A DNA stretch of 64,000 nucleotides from Dicaeum eximium (GCA_013396995.1 VWZP01006044.1:762973-826972), one strand, 5' to 3'; numbered from the stretch's first letter, positions 10,972-25,269 are shown. The notes: a model not told the origin generated them from the sequence alone. Made by a program: numbers and translations.

Positions 10972-13787
10972 TTTTGTGAACTGGTTCAGGGAATATCAAA
11001 GCGGCAAGTAGAACTAAGGAATCTCGATTTGGGGTGGTGGTGTACAGAGGGAAACCAGCAGGATCCCAAGAAAGGGCACACGGAGTGCATCCATGAAGAT
11101 GACTGCTTTCCAGAGATGCAGGACAGGGCCAGGGAGAAGCAGGGATGACACAGTGGCAGGACTGAAAGTGTTACACATTGGCACTCAGCCTGTAGGAGAC
11201 GATGCCAAGAATGGCTGTATTTCTTGGAGGGCATTGATCCAGGAGATGATGTGTAGTACCAGTGAAGCAGCTGACAGCAGTCCAGGGCATCTGAATTCTG
11301 CTGGGACTCCTGATTCTCAGGGTAGGATGCACATGCAGCACCACAGCAGGAATTCTAGGCATACCAGAGGGGTAATGCTGGGGATGCTGAGGCACAGCTG
11401 CAGTGGCTGTTGGTGGCCTGGGTCCAGGGGGGCTCAGTCAGAGCACTGAGTTCACACCAAGGACAGGCCACCACTCCCTCAGTGACCATACCCAGCGACC
11501 TGGGTGCTGAAACAGAAATCTCTGGCAAGAAGAAGGCAACCAAGGAAGAAAAGGCTTGGATAACTGGGAGAATTTGAAAGAGCTGGAATGCAGATCTGTC
11601 TCAGAAGGAAAAGGTGTTAAGCTTCCAAAACTGTGAAAAGTCACAAAAGGCTCTCTTCCTAAACAGCAGATCTGGTTTCTGCAGTGGACTCAGGAGTGGG
11701 GTGGAAAAAAAAAGGTAAAAGTGGAGGTGATGTTCCCCTGCAGGAAGGCAGAAATAAGAATTCATATCAAACAGTGGAATGGTGTAAGACAAAAAACAGA
11801 TGAGGAAGAAGGTCCTTGAAATAATGTCTTTGTTCTACCTATTGACTGAAGGGACTCAGGGGAGGCCAAAGGGGCCCACCCTACAGACACCTGTATGAAT
11901 TTTGTTTGCCTGCTATGAATGGGTCATGATGTGGCTGACCTGCCCAGGGTGAGAAACAGAATATCACACCTTCTGTGAAAAGTTCAGGCATGCAGTCCCA
12001 GGGAAAAAACAAAATAAGAACCTGGATGGATGCAATACCATTCTGGCAGCTCATTGAGAAGGCAGCATTTCAGACTGTGCGGGGCTTTTCTGTTTATAAG
12101 AAAAATATACATACATATATAACCAGAGATTTATGGGGAGAAGGGGCATGGAAAGTTTCACCCCCCTGCTGTATTTTAATGTGGCACTCGATGACTTGTA
12201 ATGGAAAAGATCTATTGTTTCTCCAGTAGCAATAAAGTAAGGTTAAAGCAAACTCAAACATAAATTTTGCAAACAACCCCATATAAACACAGCTGTTCAA
12301 TGAACTCCTAGGACTGGCTGCTAGCTGAGGACTGCCCCCTAATGTTATCATTTCATGGAAATGTCCTTTACAATGTCTTTTATTAATAAAACACCATTAC
12401 CATGTAGGACAGTGGAGAAAAAAAATATTGTTCTGAGATCAGGCTAAATTTAACATAAATGTAACACTGACATTAACAGATATTGTTTTGGCTTGGCTGC
12501 CTACAAAGTCAGTTATTTTCTACATCATCAAATAGCTGATGTTTACCAAGACTTTTAAAAACCATTTGTTGTTGGTTTTTTGGGGTTTTTTTTTGAGAAA
12601 AAGCTTGCTGTGGTTAGATGAAGTTGCTTGGAAAGCATAGCTGGGAATTAGTTCATAAACACCTCTTTTTTGTGAGCAAAATCAGCCTGAATGTCCATCA
12701 CCTGGAACAGATAGATCCTGCTCATAGCCTTCCAAACATTCTGGTGCTTCTCAGAGCCTCTGAGAATCTGAATTCCAAAATAGACAGGACCTCCTGGGGT
12801 TTCTGGTGCCTTCAGCCTCTTAGAAAAATGGGACTCTCCATTCCTCCAAGATTTTTATATCAGTTCATACATAAAATTCACCTTTCATACTATTTTGGAG
12901 TACAGATGGTTTGTATAGAAATCCAGGCACATTTTCCTGCGTGAGTCCTAGAGCTGCAGCATCATAGGAAATAACTCATAAAGTTAAATGTTGGCTTTTG
13001 CCCTGATGGGGAAGATTTTTATCCCTTTGTCTTTTTGTTTAGGATGAACTGATCAGCTCCATGTCCTCATGGTGCCGCAGAGCACCCTGGCATGCTGAGC
13101 CCAGTGCAGGGCTGTAAAACAACAGGAAGGTACATTTATCATCACTCTCCACAACATTCATTGCTTCCCAGCCTTCTGCAAGCCCTTCTTCATTTGTTCC
13201 CCTGATGGCACCAGTCTTAACTTTTTATCCTGGTCTACTGGTGATTCTCACCCAGCCCTCTCTGTGCCTCTTTACAGCAGAGTCCCCACCTGGCAGCAGA
13301 TCCCATCATGATCCGTGCAGGATGTGGTGTGCACAGGGAGCCGGGCTCGGAGGTCAGACTGTGGCACAGCTGCCTTGCAAGAAGGCACCAAGGGACAGAT
13401 CTCGCTCATGGCTCGGGCACTTGTTTTCCTGATGGCAGCTGGCTCTGACTCATCTTTCCTGAGTCACTCTCCTGACACTGTCATACCTACCTGACAGCAT
13501 TAAGTCCCCCACTGTCACTTTACCAAACCCTTCCACCGTCATTTGCCTGGGACAGAACAATTTTCTTTGGGGGGCTATTTTTCATTCTTCCTCCACTTAT
13601 TGCTGCTTGACAGGAAGCCATCTCCTGTTGTTCTGCTCCAAAATGTCACCTGTCTGTGGAACTTCAGTTCCAATTTGCCTCCCTTCTTCCCATACCCTGC
13701 TGTTTTGCCTGACTTTAAAATGGGAGCCCAGCAGACATTACAGAATCTTTTGTTTATTTATTTATTTTTCTGCACAGCAAAATGCAA

Positions 13788-13790
<3 letters not shown>

Positions 13791-13846
<56 letters not shown>
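13791..13846. repeat. Compound microsatellite (CA)19(TA)9
   Basis: About 38 bp of uninterrupted CA dinucleotides pass directly into about 18 bp of TA dinucleotides, followed by imperfect TA-rich sequence to about 13857. The open frames crossing it (threonine-histidine or valine-cysteine repeats) are artefacts of the dinucleotide repeat. It is likely to be length-polymorphic. Confidence 0.97.
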
Positions 13847-14620
13847 CATAGATATATGCTGAAAATAAGCATCTGATGTGGGAATAGAAAGAAGTTCCAG
13901 GGCAGACTCCCATGGTTTGAATTAATAAGTATAGAAGCAGAAGGAAACACTGAGGTGATGACTAGGTAGATAGATCAGGTAGTTTTTATTTAAGAGCTCT
14001 GCCTATTACAGCTTAAAGGCAAGTGCCTTTATGCAGATGTGAGGTCTGCTGCCATTTCAGAATGGATAAGGCTATGTGCTCTAAATTACAGCAGAAAACA
14101 GAAGCACAAATAGCAGTGTCTCCTGGATCTGGACAGATTTCCTTTTTATTGTCACCTGCCTGACAGCCAGGCTGTTGCTGCTTACTAAAACCTGTCTGAA
14201 ATCCCCAGGGTAATAAGCTCCCTGTGAAACAGGTTCCTAAGTGGAAAAATCTGCACATCTCCAGATTAAATCAATAACAATTAAGGATTCTTTGAAATCT
14301 AATTGGAAAAGCAGCTATTTTGATCAGCACCATGATGTTATCTGGAAATTGTATTTTGTTTATCTACAGCAGAATGTTTTCTTCTGTGTGGGATTGGTTT
14401 GCCAGCCTCAGACAGATGCTTTGATCTCTGAGATGATACAGTGAACTGAAACATGGGGGCAATCAGAGGGATTATCACGGGATGGGGAAATCATTTGATC
14501 TATTTTTAAAAGTAATTTTTATGAATAACTTTGGGGGTTGGTTATCATTAAGAAAAGAAGAGACGTCTCTCCCATCTTTAGCAGTGTTATATTTCTCTGA
14601 AGAAGACTGATTCATGTAGT

Positions 14621-14745
14621 TAATAATACTTAGCATTTATATAGTGCTTTCCAACTTCAAAGCACTCTACAAATACTGCTCCCTAATACTGCACACAAAA
14701 CTTCTGTGTTATTACTTTCTTTCAAGGAGGGATGAGTCTATTTGA
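14621..14745 (+). repeat. Ancient amniote SINE/L3-tail-like repeat
   Basis: The segment with TTAGCATTTATATAGTGCTT followed by CCAACTTCAAAGCACTCTACAAAT matches the widespread amniote motif of the form TAGCACTTATATAGCGCTTT...TCAAAGCGCTTTACAAA. In known MIR/CORE-SINE and L3-type families this is followed by a TTATTAT..CCATTTTACAG part, seen here as a degraded TTATTACTTTCTTTCAAGG. The match is by motif recall, and which family it belongs to cannot be decided by eye. Confidence 0.6.
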
Positions 14746-16069
14746 TGTCTCTCATATTCCTGTGGATGGTTTTCTGTTCAGGGCCCTCTTTAGCTGCCTC
14801 AGGTTAACTGGGACAGAAAACCCCAGTGAGTAAAGAAAAAAGACTAAAGTTCTAGTCAAGAATACAGCGAGACTCTTTCAAGCACATCATCTGAAAAATC
14901 TCGTGCTCATCTTCAGAAGGTTTCCTACACCTTGCAAGGACTATCCTACCAAGTTAACTGAGTTCCTAGAGCTTATTGTAAGGACAGAACCCTTGTCTGA
15001 AGATATCTAGCAATAACAATCCTCAACAAAAAAAAGAAATAAGAGATCATAAGAACTCAAGAACTGAAGACATACTGGGCTTTGTGTGAGCCTATCCGAT
15101 ATTTGAAACAAAACAAAATTGAAACCTTTGAATGAACTTAAAACTCTGAAAGGTTGGTGAGGTATTTTTTTTACCCTTGAACCTAGTTTCATTATAGTAC
15201 ACATTCATGCCAACAAATAGCAGATGGTGATGGCAGATATGTACTAAAGCAGCTAAAACTGTGTTCTTTGCAGGAGCATCCATCATGCTGATAGGGCTGA
15301 ACAGTCTGTACTGGCAGCAATGTCTGGTCCTTGCCAGGAAGGAAAGATCAAAATCTTTCTCAAGATTTCCCTGGATGCTATATCAAGTGGCTCTACAAAC
15401 AAAGGTAGATTTGCTCCTGTGGTGCCTGGGCACTGCTCAAGGCAGGAATGCAGCTGTGTTAGCCATGTGTCTGCTCTGAAAGGGTGGCTTGGAACAAGCC
15501 AGAATCAGGGATAGAAAGGAGGGACCTTGGGCTCATGGTGCTCCCCTGCCCTGGAGGGGCTCCTCCCTCTCATGGGGAGTTGAAAGCAGCTTTGCTGCCC
15601 TGACAGCTGCACAGCCTGGCTGCCCCAGTGCTTCTGCCTGGGCTTACTGTGGTGCAACCTTTCCTCCTTTCCAGAAAGATCTCCTAAGAGGTTTCTGAGT
15701 CTTCAGGTCTTTGGCTTCTGTCTGGTTTACTGCAGTCAGCTGTGACAATGTTTCTTGAGCACAGCCATCTGTTTACCAGGAGCTGGCATAAGACCCATTT
15801 TGGAAAGGGTGCTGAGTCTGTCATGGATAAGAAGGAATTAAGGGAAGCTTAAATGACCAAGGAGCTCATCAAGAACTACAGTTGCCCTGGCCTGTAGGAG
15901 ATGACTCCATCTGTGCCAGCATATTAAAGAGGGAACTTTGAGGGGTTTTCAGATGCTAATATTTATCATCCCAGTCTCTCAAAACTTCAAGTGGCACAGA
16001 CCTTGGCCTTCCTGGTCATTTTCCTTCTCCAAATACTTTGGTATAAGACTGCAGGGTAGGATTATCTTA

Positions 16070-16166
16070 CAGGAAGAGCAGGTGGTCTGAGAGTCACAAG
16101 TCCTGAGCTCGGAGCAGATCAGTCTCTGCTTTGTGGTGTGGTCTCAGGCCAGTTGCTGAGTGCCTG
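16070..16166 (+). repeat. Ancient MIR-like relic
   Basis: The motif order AGAGCAGGTGGTCTGAGAGTCA, AAGTCCTGAGCTC, CTCTGCTTTGTGGTGTGGTC, CAGGCCAGTTGCTGAG follows the MIR consensus (AGAGCAC..GGAGTCAG, CCTGGGTTC, CTCTGCCACT..GTGTGACC, GGCAAGTCACTTA). Similarity is weak and spread out, and no target duplication is seen. Confidence 0.45.
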
Positions 16167-19100
16167 GTATTGGGGGAAGCTGGACACTCGCATCTCCTGC
16201 TGGCTCCAGAGAAAACATTGCTTGGTACCTTGGAACCAAAAATCCTTGACCCTCTGTATTCTTTGATGTCTGTAATGAAAAGATGTGATTTCTCATACCC
16301 ACCTCCATGGGGTATTGTGCCACTTCACTGATATTCATATGGCACAGTCAGATGTAAACACTGTGAAAGAAACTACAGAACCCCATTATGTTCCTCTCAG
16401 TGCTGGTGTAGCACAAAGCCTTGGCTTTGAGGAATTGGCCAGATTTTTCTCTACAACCCTCTAGGCACCTCAGCAAGCTGATCTCTCATATTTGACAGAG
16501 CTGACTCTCTCCAGGCATCCTGGCTGGTGATTTACATGGCCTTTTTCTTAGTGATACTCATTTTCCCCTATTCACATTGCCTACTGATGAGCTGATTTGA
16601 AGTTACCTCTTGCTCATATGTTTAGTCTCTTGTTCAGTCACTTTGCACTCCTTTTTCTGATTGCTGAAGTGGAAACTGGGCCTTGTTCTTAGGCAGGAGC
16701 AAAGTCACAAAGCAGCACCAAATCCTGGCATGCATGTCCAAGCTTTTAAAAACACAAATATGTTGGGCTCTAATAGAAGAGAAGGCAGATCCTGTGCCTG
16801 CAGGGAGCTCAGCCAGATCCAGCATTTTTCATAGATGCCCCATGCCTTCATCAGTATGCAGATCCATCTGCGCTGCTGAGATATCTGCATAGTACAGATA
16901 GGGAGTGGGGGAATGCATTTATAAATAGGATCACTTCATCTTTCCCTTTCCTGCTGTCCCCACTCTCCTTTATTCCCTACTGATGGAGGTACTTCACTGC
17001 TGAGACTGCCAGTCCCACCCTACCTTCCTACCTGGTCTCATGTCACCAAACTCTTCCTTCTTTGTATTGCAAACGTGAGAGGAATGGATGGAAGGAGAGG
17101 GAGGGATAGGCTCCAGTGGCTGCTAGGACTCTTAAAGTAACTTTTACCATTCAATCAACAATGACAGGTACTAGAGATAAGAGTCTGACATTAGAGTGCC
17201 TGCCTGCTATTTGTAATGGGTATTTCTTTAACTCAACAGCTAAATTCTTAGAAAGGTTGCACACTATCTTCCTACCTGCATAGCACAGCAGCCTCCACCA
17301 AAATACTTCAGAACACCAAGTACAGCTTACTCTTCTTGCTTACTGTGCTACAAGGTTGTTAAATGTTGTATGGTCACAGAGAAATTAAACATTGCTCCTA
17401 CTCATGCTTACTCACAAGAGAAGCTGTTGGAGCTGGAGTCACACTGAATGCAGCAATCATGTTTGTACATCACAGTAACAGTTGCTTGGAAGAAAAACAC
17501 AGAAAAAACAAACTATATGAGACAGAGCTCTTTTGCAATTGGGTTGAAATTTTTTCTCATAGCATCTCACTGTGATTTTCTGGAAGTCAGAAGAATTCCA
17601 GAATCCCAGTTTTCTTTTTCTGTGCCCCAACACATGAAAAACTTATAGTTAAGTTGTCCTATGCACTATTGTGTTTGGCTCCATGACCTTCATATTTATT
17701 TTTTCTTTCCTCAAGCTCACACCAAACGCCCGTTGATAAACAGATTTCTCCTTTTTTTTTTTTTTTCTGATTGTAGATGTAGAAACTGAACTTGGCCTCT
17801 GACATCAGAGAACCCAACCCAAACTCCTTGGGATAGACCAATATCCTTCAAAAAGTTTTAAAAATTCACATTTTCCATTTTAATTTTTTTTTTCATTATT
17901 AAGGAAGTAATAGAGAAAATTCTACAAGTTCCATCTTCTGACACTGAGGATGTAAATTTTCACAGATAATGAAGCAATGCATTCAAAAAGTTACTTTTGA
18001 ACAAAAGTTGAAAAGGATGCTGAAGCAATTTAGCCTCTAGACAGATGACTGACAGATTTGTCAAAAATCAAAAGGTCACAGCACTTGGGGCAGTTCTACT
18101 ATTTCCCCTGGAAAATAAATGTCCTTGCAATTGTTAAGTGATGCCTCTTGAAACACATGATTTGCATAAGTGTGTGTACATCACACAGCCATGAAAGCCA
18201 GGGAGAAAAGCAAGTGTAACATGGAAATGACCGTGGAGAAACTCCATGGGTTGGTAGTACAGTGCTGAGCAAGTGGCAGTGGCAGTTCAGTGGCAGATCC
18301 CTCCCTTGATCCTGTTATAATTCACTGGGAAAAACCTGCTCTGAAAGGCTTTGAGAACAGCTTTGTGTAAGATGAGACTTTCTCCTTTGGAAGACAAGTC
18401 CCTCTCCTAGGACCTTCACAAGTGTCCCGTGGGACAGATCAGCAGACCTTTTTTCTCAACTATTGCCTCTCAAAATGTCCATAAAGAAACTGTTCCCACT
18501 GGCAAACAGCTGCTGACCTCAGCAAGGAGTCTGGGACAGCAGGATGAGCTTGCATTAGACAGGGAGACAGTCCATTCCCAAAATGATTCCCCCAACAGAG
18601 AGGGACACAGATTGTCCCTCACAGACAATCTAACTCAAATATAATGCTGCAGAACAGCGTTTTCTAACCAGCAAGGTACTTCTTACTGAGAGAAAGCTCA
18701 ATGGAACACTGTCCTCAAGGTGGCTTTGCAACACATCCCTGGATGTCAAGTGCCCAGAACTGTTCTGGATGGGGTTATCTGGCAGAAATCAGATGCATTT
18801 CCTGGTTTCCAGCACAGGAAAGGAAGAGAAAGCAGGCACAAGCAATCTAAGAAGGGGCAAGCAAAGGCACACATGAAGGGACAGTAAGATGGGAGGGAGA
18901 AGAAATCTGGGAGAAGAGGATGGGATGGGCAAGCAATAACAGGAAGAGGAGATAATGGCAAAGATGCAGTACTGGAGGTCTCAGAGGAGAATTTAACAAA
19001 AGGGAGCCCACTGGTTTGTTGTACCATAGCTGATGAGCTTCAGCTCTCCTGAACTCTTGTGTGTCTGCACTGCTCCTCATGTTCCATCCCTGTTTGTGTG

Positions 19101-22100
19101 TCCTTCACCTTGGCTGATGGAAGTCACCTCAGCAGCCCAGCTGACCATGAGCTAACTGAAGGACACCTGGAAGGCTCTGTATCTGGTCACTGTGTCAGAA
19201 AAGGTGCTGCTGTCTGGGTAGACCCAGAGCAGAGTGAGTATAAACTCAGGGTGTGTGCTGAAGACCCCTACAGCATGTGCCTAGAATGACAAATGCTTCC
19301 TGGAGGGGACAGCTTCTGCTCCATATGTGTTTGCAGGGCACCCAAACTGTGTTTGCACAGATTTACATCCAGGAAAACCCATGAATAAGTGTGGCAGTCT
19401 CGGGCATTTGCACTCAGGCTGACACTTCCAGGATGTAACAGATGGGCTGGCTGCCCAAACACTCCACAGCCCACAGGGGCTCACTTCTGACAAATCCTCG
19501 TGGAAAAATGGCAGTCCTGGGTCAAGACCAAGCACACAGAGAGCTGCTGCAGTATTTGATAATGCTTTGCATTAAAAAGTGCTTGTGGACATACAAAGTA
19601 CTAGAAAATGAAGTCTTTGAGTCTTTACCTATAGAAAGTGGGACATCTGCAGTGCAGAACTGTGGCAGTTCCCAGCTGACACTTGGCTCTGGAACAGCAA
19701 TTCATTCCATCAGCACAATTGCTACTCTGCTGGTTCTGCCCATGCACTTTCTCAAGCATCAAAATCCAGCACAGACACACCCTGGCACTATCCCTGTGAA
19801 ACAAAGCAGCAATGTTAGGAAGATTTAGTTGATAACAGGCTGTCAGGTCTAAGCAGAACTTTAGGACTTGCTGACACACTGCTTTAAGTCTACCAGTACA
19901 TTTTCTGGTTGGTAGCCAGATCTCACAACTTTGTAGTTGTCACTGTAAGATAGACCCTACAGATCAATCACCTTGCTTGGCAATGTCATGTCAGATTGGG
20001 ATGACAGTGGATTTCATCAGAACCTGGAGTGGGTGCTTTTGTCACTGACTTGACATATGGAAAATCTCATCTATTTTTGCCAAAATTTCATGTGGATGAT
20101 CTGGGAAGGGATGAGGAGGTGTAGAAGGGGAGAGGTGTGATAGCAGTGTCAGTCTGTCCCATTTCTGACATTTGAAAACAAGGGATTTTCATTTCCTATT
20201 CTGTGCTTAGTCCTGACAAAAAAAAAAAAATTGCAGTGTATTAAAAATGGAAAGTCTGAACTAAGATGTTGTGTTCTGAAAAAAGTATTTAATTTCTTCC
20301 TGAACTTTTCATTCATGGAACTTATCAATATTTTTGTTGGGTTTCATTCTGACTTGGAACAAACCTGGACTTCAAAACCATATTCCTCCCTGAAACTAAG
20401 TTCTCATGGTGTCCTCCTGCAGTGCCAAACCAGCGTGGGCTCAGGAGGATGGCATTGCCAAGAGCACAGTTGCTGACTCCACTTTTATGTCTTGGTCTCA
20501 CCTTCTGTGTCAAAATGTTAATTTTAGTACTTGTATAACCCCTGAATATTTCATGGGCTAAACTAAGGGGGTGTGTGTACAGATGTGAGATTTCTGTTAT
20601 GCCAAAATCAGGTAAGACAGAGGGTGTCAGAAGTCAGAGTAGCTGGAAAGCAAAACCCACCACTAACTCTCCTTATTGCCCCCTAGGCAATCCTGGACAT
20701 GTTAAACACCAGGAAAATGAATAAAGCAGAGTTTAAGGCACAAGTAAAGGGAGAAGCAAGCAGACAGCCAAGAGGAATAACCTTGACTGATGAACAACAG
20801 GATGTGTGCTGTTCTTTCATGTGGAACAAAAGGCAAACATGAGACTTCACCCGTGTTCTTTCTGCCTGAAAACGTTTCTGATTGCACACTGCAGAGGTGA
20901 AGTTAGAAGTCAAACACAAGCTCTCAGTCTTCTCTTTTACAACCACAATCAGACAACAGACAGAAGGGGATAAAAAAATGCAAATGTAGAGCCTTGCTAG
21001 AGGGATTCTAAATACAAGGAAGGGACTGTAGGCACTTTGTACTTTTCATGTCCTCTTGGGTGTTTGGAAAGGAATTGCTGCGGGGAGAAACTATAAATCC
21101 ATTAATTACTGAGTCTGTGTTGACTTAGACTACCCAAGTACCTCCTTACTTTGTTTTTCTTTTTTAAATTTTTTCTTTGGAAGGATGTGTGTCATTGTTT
21201 GAAGTCAAACACTGAACAAAAATAGATATAAGCAAATCAAGAGATTCCAGCTGAGAAATGGCTAGGAGAGACTCTCCAGATAAGTGATAGTGTACAACAC
21301 TGCAAGTCTTTCAGAGCCCTTCATGACCTGATGAGAATCAGTCAGCAGCCCACAGAGACACTCACAATACAATATTGCATTAACCAGTATAACCAATAGG
21401 CCAAACTGGATGTAGGAGGGATCTTGGGTCAGGATTTCCCTTGCTTGCTTACAGCACTGGACTAAGATCTGCCTCTAAACTTAGTTTTTTCCAGCTAGTG
21501 TCTTTACTGTCTTGGCTTTTCTGTACCTGGTTTTGCTCAGAAATATTACCTGAGGATCTGCACCACTCAAGCATCTAAGTTCTAGGGGAGCAGAAAAAAA
21601 AATTAAAAAGGCATTTCTGATGAATTTTAATTTCTGAATGGAAAGCTAAAAATAATTCCCAAGTAGCTGTAATCAAAGCACAAGTATAAATCACACATGA
21701 TTCACAGTTCAGCATCCAGTGGGAGTTTCTTGGGAGGGATTGCTTCCCCAGGGCCCTGGTTTTCAATGTGACACTGATGTGTTTGGCTTCTCTCCCACTT
21801 CTGTAGAGCACGAGTAGGATTCCAGCCTCAAGACTACAAACTCACTTGGGATGTTGACATCTGCAATCAAAGTGAATGATTTTAAATGGTTCCCTTCATC
21901 CCCATCAGAGTTTATTTATTCTAATCTGTGCTAGGTGAGCTACCTTTCCCTGTTTTGGCTATTACAAGAAAATAACAATAAAACTTTTCACTTTTGTTTC
22001 TCTTTCTCCTTAAATTTTCTACATGTTTTGAGCTCTTATGGACTTGAGAATTCTCTGCTAATGCAGGCCCAGGATCATCTTTGTATCTGTACCCAGAGAT

Positions 22101-23317
22101 TTCTTTTCCTTTCCCTCCACATTTCACTGTGTGTCTCGGGTATTGCTCTACTTTCTTAGTTGCGAATGACTAAATCGTCCCAATTTTCAACTCCCTCCTG
22201 GTAGCCTCCCCCAGTGATCCCAGAGGAATTTTCTGAGACACATCCCCTCCTTTCTTTCTCACACTCTGTCTCCCCACTCAATATCTAATAATTTATGTAA
22301 ATGAATTCATCAGTATCAAAATAATATTGAAGGGAGAAGGAGGGTGTAACTGATCATGCAAAATATGTGGACAGCTCTTGGAAAACAGTTTTTCTTTAAA
22401 TCTCTATATCCTGCAATCCTCCTAAAACCTGCCTTGATCAAGACTGTTCACGTTAGCCAGTGATATTTAAACAATCTTAAGATAATCATTTTCAGGTGAA
22501 CTGCATTTTCCAGGCAGTAACCATAAGTCACTTCCTGCAGCTCAAGCCTAACAGACCATTTCTAATCCTTAAACCTAAATTGATCTTCACTTATAAAACT
22601 GCTCCTTTAAAAGAATACAGTCCCTTAAAATGACACTTTCCAGAGGTGTGTTTCCACATGTTCGATGTAGTAGGATGAAAACAAAGACTCTTTGCTGATG
22701 AATCTTTGGTGATTGCCAGCCCTGAAGCTTTGTAATTGCCAGAAAAGGGTTTCTCTGAGGCACCTGGGATGCTACAACCCCTTTTCCCTGCTGGTATCAC
22801 TGCTATGACTAAGGAGTTGTTCATTTATTACACAGAGGTTCATCTATTTCACTATCTCCTCTGGTAGTTTTAAGTTGTTCTGTATTCAGATTTTATGCTG
22901 CAGATATATCAGGCTTGATGAATGCAGACAGGAGTTTTATTTCATTATCTTAAAATATTCAAATTACACATGCACAATAAATATTGACAGGGAGGTGAAA
23001 GGAAGGCTTCACTGCACCTCACAGCAAAAGTTACAGTGGCAGAAGGGAGTGTGTAGGGTGGGTGTGAAAAGCAGAAAGCCTTGAGTCTTTGGCTGGTGCA
23101 CTGAGTGGGGACTGATGCTGCTAAACCCCTGAAGAGTCATGCCCTGCATATGAGCCATCCTCTCCTTAGATCCATCTCCAAGATCCTCTGGGAGGTGTGG
23201 GATCTTTTATGTTTCTGCACTCATTAGCAATACCAAGGGACCAGTAAGTAATTGCAAAAATTCTCTTGCTCATATTTTGGTGCTGTTCTGCTTTAATTGG
23301 TACTAGAAAATAAGAAG

Positions 23318-23500
23318 GGAAACATAAGATAATTCAGCCTAGAAAAGACCTCAGGAGCTCTGTTACCCGGCCTCCTACTCAAAGCAGGGTCAGCTCTGGA
23401 ATCAGGGGAGGTTGCTTGGGGTTTTATTGAGTCAAGCCTTAAAAACCACCAGGGATGGAGAATGCAAAACCTCCCCAAGCAACTTCTGCTTCCAAAAGCT
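23318..23500 (-). mobile_element. CR1 LINE fragment, 3' end, minus strand
   Basis: Read on the plus strand the landmarks of an inverted CR1 tail appear in order: AGCCTAGAAAAGACCTCAGG, a degraded CCGGCCTCCTACTCAAAGCA, GGGTCAGCTCTGGAATCAGG, GTTGCTTGGGG, and CCACCAGGGATGGAGAATGC followed by CCTCCCCAAGCAAC. The CR1 consensus has CTGGAAAAGACCT, CCCCTGCTCAAAGCAGGGTCAGCT, GGTTGCTCAGGG and CTCCAAGGATGGAGACTCCACAACCTCCCTGGGCAACC. The copy is 5'-truncated, lacks a clear octamer tail and is moderately to strongly diverged, which suggests an older avian CR1 subfamily. Confidence 0.85.
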
Positions 23501-23538
23501 CACTTTTACTTGCAGTATCTGATATTGCTACAGAAGTA

Positions 23539-23577
23539 TTTTCTTTTCTTTTTTTTTTCTTTTTTTTTTTTTTTTTT
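23539..23577. repeat. T-rich low-complexity tract
   Basis: About 39 bases are almost entirely T with a few C, followed by CCCCCAG. On the minus strand it is an A-rich run. It lies about 40 bp from the CR1 fragment but is not part of a known CR1 tail. Confidence 0.95.
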
Positions 23578-25269
23578 CCCCCAGCTCCTGGATAAAAAAA
23601 CCAGTCAAATAACATTTTCTAGCTGAGGACCTTAAGCAAGTGGCAGTCTACAAGCTGCCATTGCCTTCCAATGCTGGGTTTCCAAAAGCTGTGGGCAGCC
23701 CCACTCCCTGGTGTGTGCAAGGCTCTGCCTCAGGTCCTGATTTGAGTCTGCAGCCACACTTGGCTCAGATTTGCTGCCTATTTCATTGTCAGGAAAACCC
23801 ATGTGTAGAGAAGTTTGTGATATACAGGTTGACAGTGTAAAGTCACTAAAAAAGATGGGAATTTCTATTCACTGCCCTCAGTGCCATTCTCTACATTACC
23901 TCTCTTGCTGTCTATGCAAACTTCAGCCCTAGTCTACACTTAATGGAGTGGACTTATCCCATATGGGATCCACAGTCAGCTCCTTAGCTGCCACTTGCTT
24001 TTATTGCCTCATCTTTTTTACTGTATCTATTGAAATTTAGAGTTAATTCATAGATCTTGTTCCTAATTTTGATTCTGTTCTCCACAAGACCATCATTCCC
24101 TGCTTTTCAAAGCTTTTCTTCTCTGATTTCTGGGCTGGTGTGAATCAGACTCCAAGACGCTGCCAGGGGCAGCATTAGGGTTTGCATTTTTATGTGCAGT
24201 TCTGAAATCTGGCAATTAAGATGCCAACAGACAAAGTCCTGCCTCTGGCAGCCCCTTTGCCCTTCACAGCAAGACATCTGAGCTGCTCATCCATTAGGCT
24301 CCTCATCACTGCAGCCATCAGCATCACATTTTATGGAAACTCAGCACCAACTCTGCTTTCCTTAAAATTCTGCCCTGTGGTCTTGGTGCTGTTTGAAAAG
24401 TAGTTTAGTTATTGGTGAGTGGGATGAGGGTAAAGTAGGGCAGACTGGGGAGGGAGGAAGGGGGAAATGAACTGGCAGTGATAACCTCATCAGCTTCTCA
24501 AGATAAGTTGCCTCCTCTCATCTCTCAGGGTCCCTAATCACAGAGGAGCACCAAAGGAAATGCAAAACTTCTTCACCAGAAATAACCCTTCCTTTGCAGC
24601 TGGCACAGCACTGCTGCACATGTCCATGTAGCAGAGGTTATGGGAATATTTCAAATTGGTACAATATAAGGTAGATATTCTCATTGAAAGTAAATTTTCC
24701 TTTCTCCCCCAAAATACCTTTATTTTGGGTGATCCACAAACTTAATTTGAGACAGAAAATCAACATTTTGTTTTCAACATCTTTATTACGTGCCATGAAT
24801 GGTTTTAATTCACTTTCCTTTGTTTCATAAACTTACCCTTTAGAAATTTTTGTTCCAAAAAGAGAGAAAAATGTGCCCTGATAAAACCAGCATTTTATGA
24901 GTTTTCTCCAAAATGAAATCCTCATTAGCTGATATAATTTCCATAAATATTTTATCTTAATGGAATCATATATTTCAAAAGGAACATGGTTCTACCCCAT
25001 GTCTTCTGATTTTCACTGTACTAGTTTAAAGATGCTTATTCCAGGCTGCTCTAAGAACTTAGTTGGATTTTGCTGTAACATTTTCATGGACCACGTAACG
25101 CCAGCCACAGGTAAGTACGATGGGGAATGCCTTACTGACCACGTTTGCCACTCCAGCCTCCTCACTGTGTTATTTGCATAACAGGGGGGATCTGAGCTGC
25201 TTTGGTTTCCATCAGGTATCCAAACCTTGCTTGAAGCAGGAGGGTTTAATTTGTGTGAATTCTCAGAGC

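Larger units (their letters stand above)
9658..13790. other. Unique non-coding DNA
   Basis: No gene or transposon is recognised. Small structures are a 15-bp unit (ACAGAGTGTAGATGA) repeated twice in tandem at 10667-10696, the perfect palindrome at 10944-10971, and a T/G-rich run near 12568-12598. Open frames are short, overlap on both strands and show no domain. Confidence 0.55.
13858..23317. other. Unique non-coding DNA with scattered ancient SINE relics
   Basis: Apart from the relics at about 14621-14745 and 16070-16166, I recognise nothing. Short homopolymers occur at about 17752-17766 (T), 17885-17893 (T) and 20218-20230 (A). The longest open frame is about 128 codons (19442-19828, plus) and has no recognisable domain. 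I find no consistent exon chain or CpG island. Confidence 0.55.

Noticed and set aside
13543..13950. Threonine-histidine and valine-cysteine repeat proteins
   Set aside because: Produced by translating the CA/TA dinucleotide repeat.
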